A DNA stretch of 9,940 nucleotides, from the NCBI GenBank assembly GCA_021204735.1, contig JAJPYV010000051.1:1-9940 (forward strand), given 5' to 3'. A model generated the notes under the pieces. The model was not told the DNA's origin and ran no database searches. It worked only from the letters and a program-made list of their open reading frames with translations. Of the stretch, positions 7,909 to 9,940 are shown in pieces (the first letter of the stretch is position 1; each line of letters begins with the position of its first letter). Position numbers and translations under genes: made by a program. The stretch comes from Prevotella sp. (GTDB taxonomy: Bacteria > Bacteroidota > Bacteroidia > Bacteroidales > Bacteroidaceae).

Positions 7909-8931
7909 TTATCTCATCAGGAACTGGAAGCGGTCGATGTTCTTCAAAGCGATACCGGCACCCTTAGCCACGCTGTGCAATGGGTCATCGGCTACTCGGA
8001 ACTGAATGTGAATCTTGTCAGTGAGACGTTTAGCCAATCCTCTAAGCAAAGCACCACCACCAGTAAGGTAAATACCGTTTTTAATAATGTCAGCATAAAG
8101 TTCAGGAGGGGTATTCTCGAGGGCCGATAAGATAGCATTCTCAATTTTCACAATTGTGCGGTCGATGCAGTGAGCGATTTCCTGATAACAAACAGGAACT
8201 TCCATAGGAAGAGCAGTTATTTTGTTCGGGCCATAAACCAGAAAATCCTCTGGAGCCTCATCACCGAGGTCGGTAAGAGCAGAACCAATGTTTATCTTGA
8301 TACGTTCAGCCATACGCTCGCTGACTTTCACATTGTGCTGTCGACTCATATATTCCTGAATTTCCTTAGTCAAGTCATCACCAGCCGTGCGGATAGAGTT
8401 GTTGGAAACTATACCGGCAAGCGAAATAACGGCAATCTCCGTAGTACCACCACCTATGTCGACAATCATATTTCCGTCAGGAGCCTCAACATCGATACCA
8501 ATACCAATAGCCGCAGCCATAGGTTCAAAGATGAGGTAAACATCGCGCCCATTGGCATGCTCGGCAGAATCACGGACAGCACGGAGTTCAACTTCGGTAG
8601 AACCGGAAGGGACACCGATAACCATACGAAGAGAAGTAGAGAATAAGTGGTGTCCTGTGTGAACCATCTTAATGAGTCCCCTCATCATCTGTTCACAAGC
8701 CGAGAAGTCGGCAATCACACCATCACGAAGAGGTCGGATAGCACGGATGTTGTCGTGTGTTTTCTCGTACATCTTGTTGGCTTCCGAACCAACGGCTATC
8801 ATCTTGTCGGTGCGGCGGTCTAATGCCACAACTGAAGGCTCGTCAACAACAATCTCGTCATCACTGATAATGATGGTGTTGGCAGTGCCGAGATCCATCG
8901 CAATCTCCTGAATAAATGAAAAAAATCCCAT
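7909..8931 (-). CDS. mreB: Actin-like cell shape protein MreB
   Basis: MreB forms membrane-bound, ATP-dependent filaments that orient the elongasome around the rod. The 340-residue product is full length. It has the phosphate-1 motif DLGTANT (13-19), the phosphate-2 motif DIGGGTTEIAVIS (158-170) and the adenosine-binding loop TGGGALLRGL (290-299). The N-terminal MGFFSF segment is hydrophobic and could help membrane attachment. The start at 8931 is fixed by this family-typical N-terminus. Only seven bases separate the ATG from the heptamer repeat upstream, and no Shine-Dalgarno sequence is present. It is the first of five contiguous shape genes and lies 97 bp downstream of the cyclohydrolase stop. 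I found no exact TAnnTTTG element in that gap, so read-through from the purH promoter is likely. Confidence 0.98.
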   Translation of the reverse strand: MGFFSFIQEIAMDLGTANTIIISDDEIVVDEPSVVALDRRTDKMIAVGSEANKMYEKTHDNIRAIRPLRDGVIADFSACEQMMRGLIKMVHTGHHLFSTSLRMVIGVPSGSTEVELRAVRDSAEHANGRDVYLIFEPMAAAIGIGIDVEAPDGNMIVDIGGGTTEIAVISLAGIVSNNSIRTAGDDLTKEIQEYMSRQHNVKVSERMAERIKINIGSALTDLGDEAPEDFLVYGPNKITALPMEVPVCYQEIAHCIDRTIVKIENAILSALENTPPELYADIIKNGIYLTGGGALLRGLAKRLTDKIHIQFRVADDPLHSVAKGAGIALKNIDRFQFLMR

Positions 8932-8937
8932 TTTTTC

Positions 8938-8976
8938 AAATTAAAAATTAAAAGTTAAAAATTAAAAATTCATTTT
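8938..8976 (+). repeat. A/T-rich heptamer repeat, copy 2 (four units), in the mreB leader
   Basis: Two A bases are followed by four heptamers (ATTAAAA, ATTAAAA, GTTAAAA, ATTAAAA) and then ATTCATTTT. It matches the copy at 3095-3127 except for one extra ATTAAAA unit before the shared ATTCATTTT end. On the transcribed (-) strand it forms a U-rich leader ending seven bases before the mreB start codon, so it may influence initiation or transcript stability. That role is inferred. Confidence 0.75.
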
Positions 8977-8987
8977 GCCTGAGTATG

Positions 8988-9011
8988 CGGCTTAAAGCCG
9001 AATGTGGCTTT
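8988..9011 (-). other. Two mutually exclusive small hairpins between purH and mreB
   Basis: The segment contains AAAGCC (8994-8999), which can pair with GGCTTT at 9006-9011 (6 bp, 6-nt loop). It can also pair with CGGCT at 8988-8992 through AGCCG at 8996-9000 (5 bp, 3-nt loop). The two structures share bases and cannot coexist. On the - strand neither is followed by a T-tract, so it is not a standard terminator for purH. It may be a processing or attenuation site, or simply a remnant repeat. Confidence 0.35.
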
Positions 9012-9028
9012 TCAAATTTTATGTAGAG

Positions 9029-9625
9029 TTATAAACTATTGAACCAGTTGTGTATAGCCGTATCGTAGTTGCTGCTAACGCCAAAGGCACGGGTAGCAAG
9101 CATCTGACGGTCTTCAATGTCAGTCTGGGCACCTTTCTTGTTGAGTATGTCAAGCAAAATGCCATATTCAGCCTTGCTCGGAACAATAACCACGTCGTTG
9201 AAGTTTTTAGCACCGGCACGAATCAGAGAAATACCACCGATATCAATCTTCTCAATAATGTCAGTCTTGCTTGCACCAATTGCAACAGTCTGTTCAAATG
9301 GGTAAAGGTCAACGATAACGAGGTCGATTTCAGGGATTTCATATTGAGTCATCTGCTCACGGTCACCCTCGTTATCCCGTCTACCTAATATACCTCCAAA
9401 TATTTTAGGATGAAGAGTCTTCACTCTACCGCCAAGAATAGAAGGATAAGAAGTGATACTCTCCACAGTTTTGCAATCATAGCCTAAAGATTCGATGAAT
9501 TTCTGTGTGCCGCCCGTTGAGAGGAATTTTACGCCCTCAGAATTGAGTTTTGCGAGCAACTCATCCAATCCATCCTTATGAAAAACCGACACCAAAGCCG
9601 TTTTTATTTGTTTTGTACCAGCCAT
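9029..9625 (-). CDS. purH: Stand-alone IMP cyclohydrolase (PurH N-terminal domain only)
   Basis: It closes FAICAR to IMP, the last step of de novo purine synthesis in the cytoplasm. The 198-residue product covers the MGS-like IMP cyclohydrolase domain and nothing more. It carries STGGT (36-40), PSILGGRVKTLHPKIFGGIL (61-80, with R67, K69 and H72), DLVIVDLYPF (101-110, Y108) and DIGGISLIRAGAKN (128-141, D128 and K140), the residues expected to bind substrate and catalyse closure. Bifunctional PurH is about 510 residues; here the stop falls right at the usual domain boundary after AIHNWFNSL. The 97 bp downstream show no trace of the AICAR formyltransferase half (no RYGENPHQ-like motif in any frame), so a recent frameshift is unlikely. 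The transformylase must be encoded elsewhere. The start at 9625 gives the family-like MAGTKQIKTALVSV; the frame is open to 9763, but that would cross the promoter, the terminator and part of the tRNA. Confidence 0.93.
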   Translation of the reverse strand: MAGTKQIKTALVSVFHKDGLDELLAKLNSEGVKFLSTGGTQKFIESLGYDCKTVESITSYPSILGGRVKTLHPKIFGGILGRRDNEGDREQMTQYEIPEIDLVIVDLYPFEQTVAIGASKTDIIEKIDIGGISLIRAGAKNFNDVVIVPSKAEYGILLDILNKKGAQTDIEDRQMLATRAFGVSSNYDTAIHNWFNSL

Positions 9626-9654
9626 TATAATTACTTTAAAATGATTTTGGGTTG

Positions 9655-9685
9655 CAAAGTTACTAAAAAACGTTGATAGGACAAT
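9655..9685 (-). promoter_or_regulatory. Bacteroidota-type promoter for purH and probably the mre cluster
   Basis: On the - strand the -7 element TAACTTTG (9655-9662) matches TAnnTTTG exactly. A -33 element ATTG (9682-9685, three of four bases of TTTG) lies exactly 19 nt upstream. Transcription would begin about 20-25 nt before the purH ATG. The promoter sits between the tRNA terminator and purH, so it probably drives purH and, by read-through, mreB to rodA. Confidence 0.75.
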
Positions 9686-9695
9686 AATTTTAAAC

Positions 9696-9727
9696 AAAAA
9701 AAAGACAACTGCATTATAGCGGTTGTC
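9696..9727 (-). terminator. Rho-independent terminator of the tRNA unit
   Basis: On the - strand GACAAC pairs with GTTGTC (6 bp), with an inner GC/GC pair beyond a C-A mismatch and a TATAAT loop. Eight T residues (9696-9703) follow directly. It begins 11 bp after the tRNA end. The + strand orientation has no T-run, so it acts in one direction only. Confidence 0.8.
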
Positions 9728-9738
9728 AATTACAAATG

Positions 9739-9812
9739 TAGCGGGGGTGGGACCCGAACCCACGACCTCCGGATTATGAATCCGACGCTCTAACCAGCTG
9801 AGCTATCCCGCC
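9739..9812 (-). tRNA. tRNA with anticodon CAT, probably elongator tRNA-Met
   Basis: The 74-nt sequence folds into a complete cloverleaf. The D stem is GCTC/GAGC with an AGCTGGTTA loop. The anticodon stem is TCGGA/TCCGG with loop TTCATAA, giving anticodon CAT. The T stem is GTGGG/CCCAC. CCA is not encoded, as is usual in this phylum. It is not the initiator, because it lacks the three G-C pairs in the anticodon stem and the 1-72 mismatch (here G1-T72 is a wobble pair). A lysidine-modified tRNA-Ile2 also has a CAT anticodon and cannot be fully excluded by eye. Two positions are atypical: A7-C66 is mismatched, and the T loop reads TTCGGGT with G at position 58 in place of the nearly universal A. 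Confidence 0.9.
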
Positions 9813-9834
9813 TCATGAAAAGTTTTTGCGGGTG

Positions 9835-9865
9835 CAAAGGTAAGGCAAATTATTTAAATTCCAAA
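9835..9865 (-). promoter_or_regulatory. Consensus Bacteroidota promoter for the tRNA gene
   Basis: On the - strand TTTG (9862-9865), a 19-nt spacer and TACCTTTG (9835-9842) form an exact TTTG-N19-TAnnTTTG promoter. It lies 22 bp before the tRNA 5' end, leaving a 5' leader of roughly 10-18 nt for RNase P to remove. Confidence 0.85.
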
Positions 9866-9904
9866 AAATATTGCATAGATTTTCTTTTTCTTGTATAAAA
9901 ATAT

Positions 9905-9912
9905 TATTTTTG
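9905..9912 (+). promoter_or_regulatory. Possible rightward -7 promoter element
   Basis: TATTTTTG matches TAnnTTTG on the + strand, but the expected -33 position reads TTCT. Its surroundings are A/T-rich, where chance matches are frequent. If real, it would serve a gene beyond the right edge and be divergent from the tRNA promoter. Confidence 0.3.
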
Positions 9913-9919
9913 TAACCGA

Positions 9920-9940
9920 TAACTAATCGCCTAATAGTTA
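9920..9940. repeat. Short inverted repeat at the right edge
   Basis: TAACTA (9920-9925) and TAGTTA (9935-9940) are reverse complements separated by 9 nt. The element lies just after the possible rightward -7 box and could be an operator or a leader hairpin. It is short, A/T-rich and cut by the window edge. Confidence 0.25.

Noticed and set aside
7424..8005. 193-codon + strand open frame opposite mreC and mreB
   Set aside because: It is antisense to two well-identified genes, has no protein-like features and has no start signal. It is an open-frame shadow.
8170..8646. 158-codon + strand open frame opposite mreB
   Set aside because: It lies antisense within mreB, with low-complexity composition and no recognisable domain.
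8932..9028. Separate promoter for mreB
   Set aside because: On the - strand the closest sequence, TAAAATTTG, has one base too many between TA and TTTG. The other candidates lie inside the low-complexity repeat. I could not support one.
8932..9028. Frameshifted remnant of the PurH transformylase domain
   Set aside because: The gap is only 97 bp and is filled by hairpins and the heptamer repeat. No transformylase-like motif is readable in any frame.
9626..9763. Upstream extension of the purH frame to a start at 9763
   Set aside because: It would translate through a good promoter, a terminator and part of a tRNA. The ATG at 9625 matches the normal PurH N-terminus.

Overview
The window looks like a chromosomal segment from a Bacteroidota bacterium, most likely Prevotella or a close relative. 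Four things point there. The mreB-mreC-mreD-PBP2-rodA block sits directly downstream of a purine gene (purH region), an order known from this group. The -33 TTTG / -7 TAnnTTTG promoters are the Bacteroidota type. Start codons lack clear Shine-Dalgarno sequences and sit in A/T-rich leaders. The tRNA has no encoded CCA end. I identified the taxon by recall and family resemblance, not by a search.

Layout. From 110 to 3115 on the + strand lies a single large gene. It encodes a multidomain protein with two receiver-like modules, a PEP/pyruvate-binding ATP-grasp region and an uncharacterised C-terminal domain. It converges on the cell-shape cluster, with only 73 bp between the two stop codons. The cluster lies on the - strand from 8931 down to 3189, in the order mreB, mreC, mreD, mrdA (PBP2), rodA. 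Its genes are separated by 2, 26 and 26 bp, and the last pair overlaps by 20 bp. Upstream of mreB, also on the - strand, is a stand-alone IMP cyclohydrolase that matches only the N-terminal half of PurH. Further upstream are a tRNA with anticodon CAT, its own terminator and a very good promoter. The right edge may hold the start of a rightward transcription unit.

How the genes fit together. MreB filaments, MreC, MreD, the transpeptidase PBP2 and the SEDS glycosyltransferase RodA together form the elongasome (Rod complex), which builds lateral peptidoglycan. The cyclohydrolase makes IMP in the last step of de novo purine synthesis and probably shares a transcript with the shape genes. I see no independent canonical promoter between it and mreB.

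Most notable points: the unusual architecture of the 1001-residue protein; the purH gene reduced cleanly to its cyclohydrolase domain; an A/T-rich heptamer repeat present twice, once forming the end of a coding region and once in the mreB leader, differing by exactly one unit; and a tRNA with two atypical positions (G58 and an A7-C66 mismatch). I see no mobile element, CRISPR array or clearly novel multigene system. Most of the window is core chromosome.
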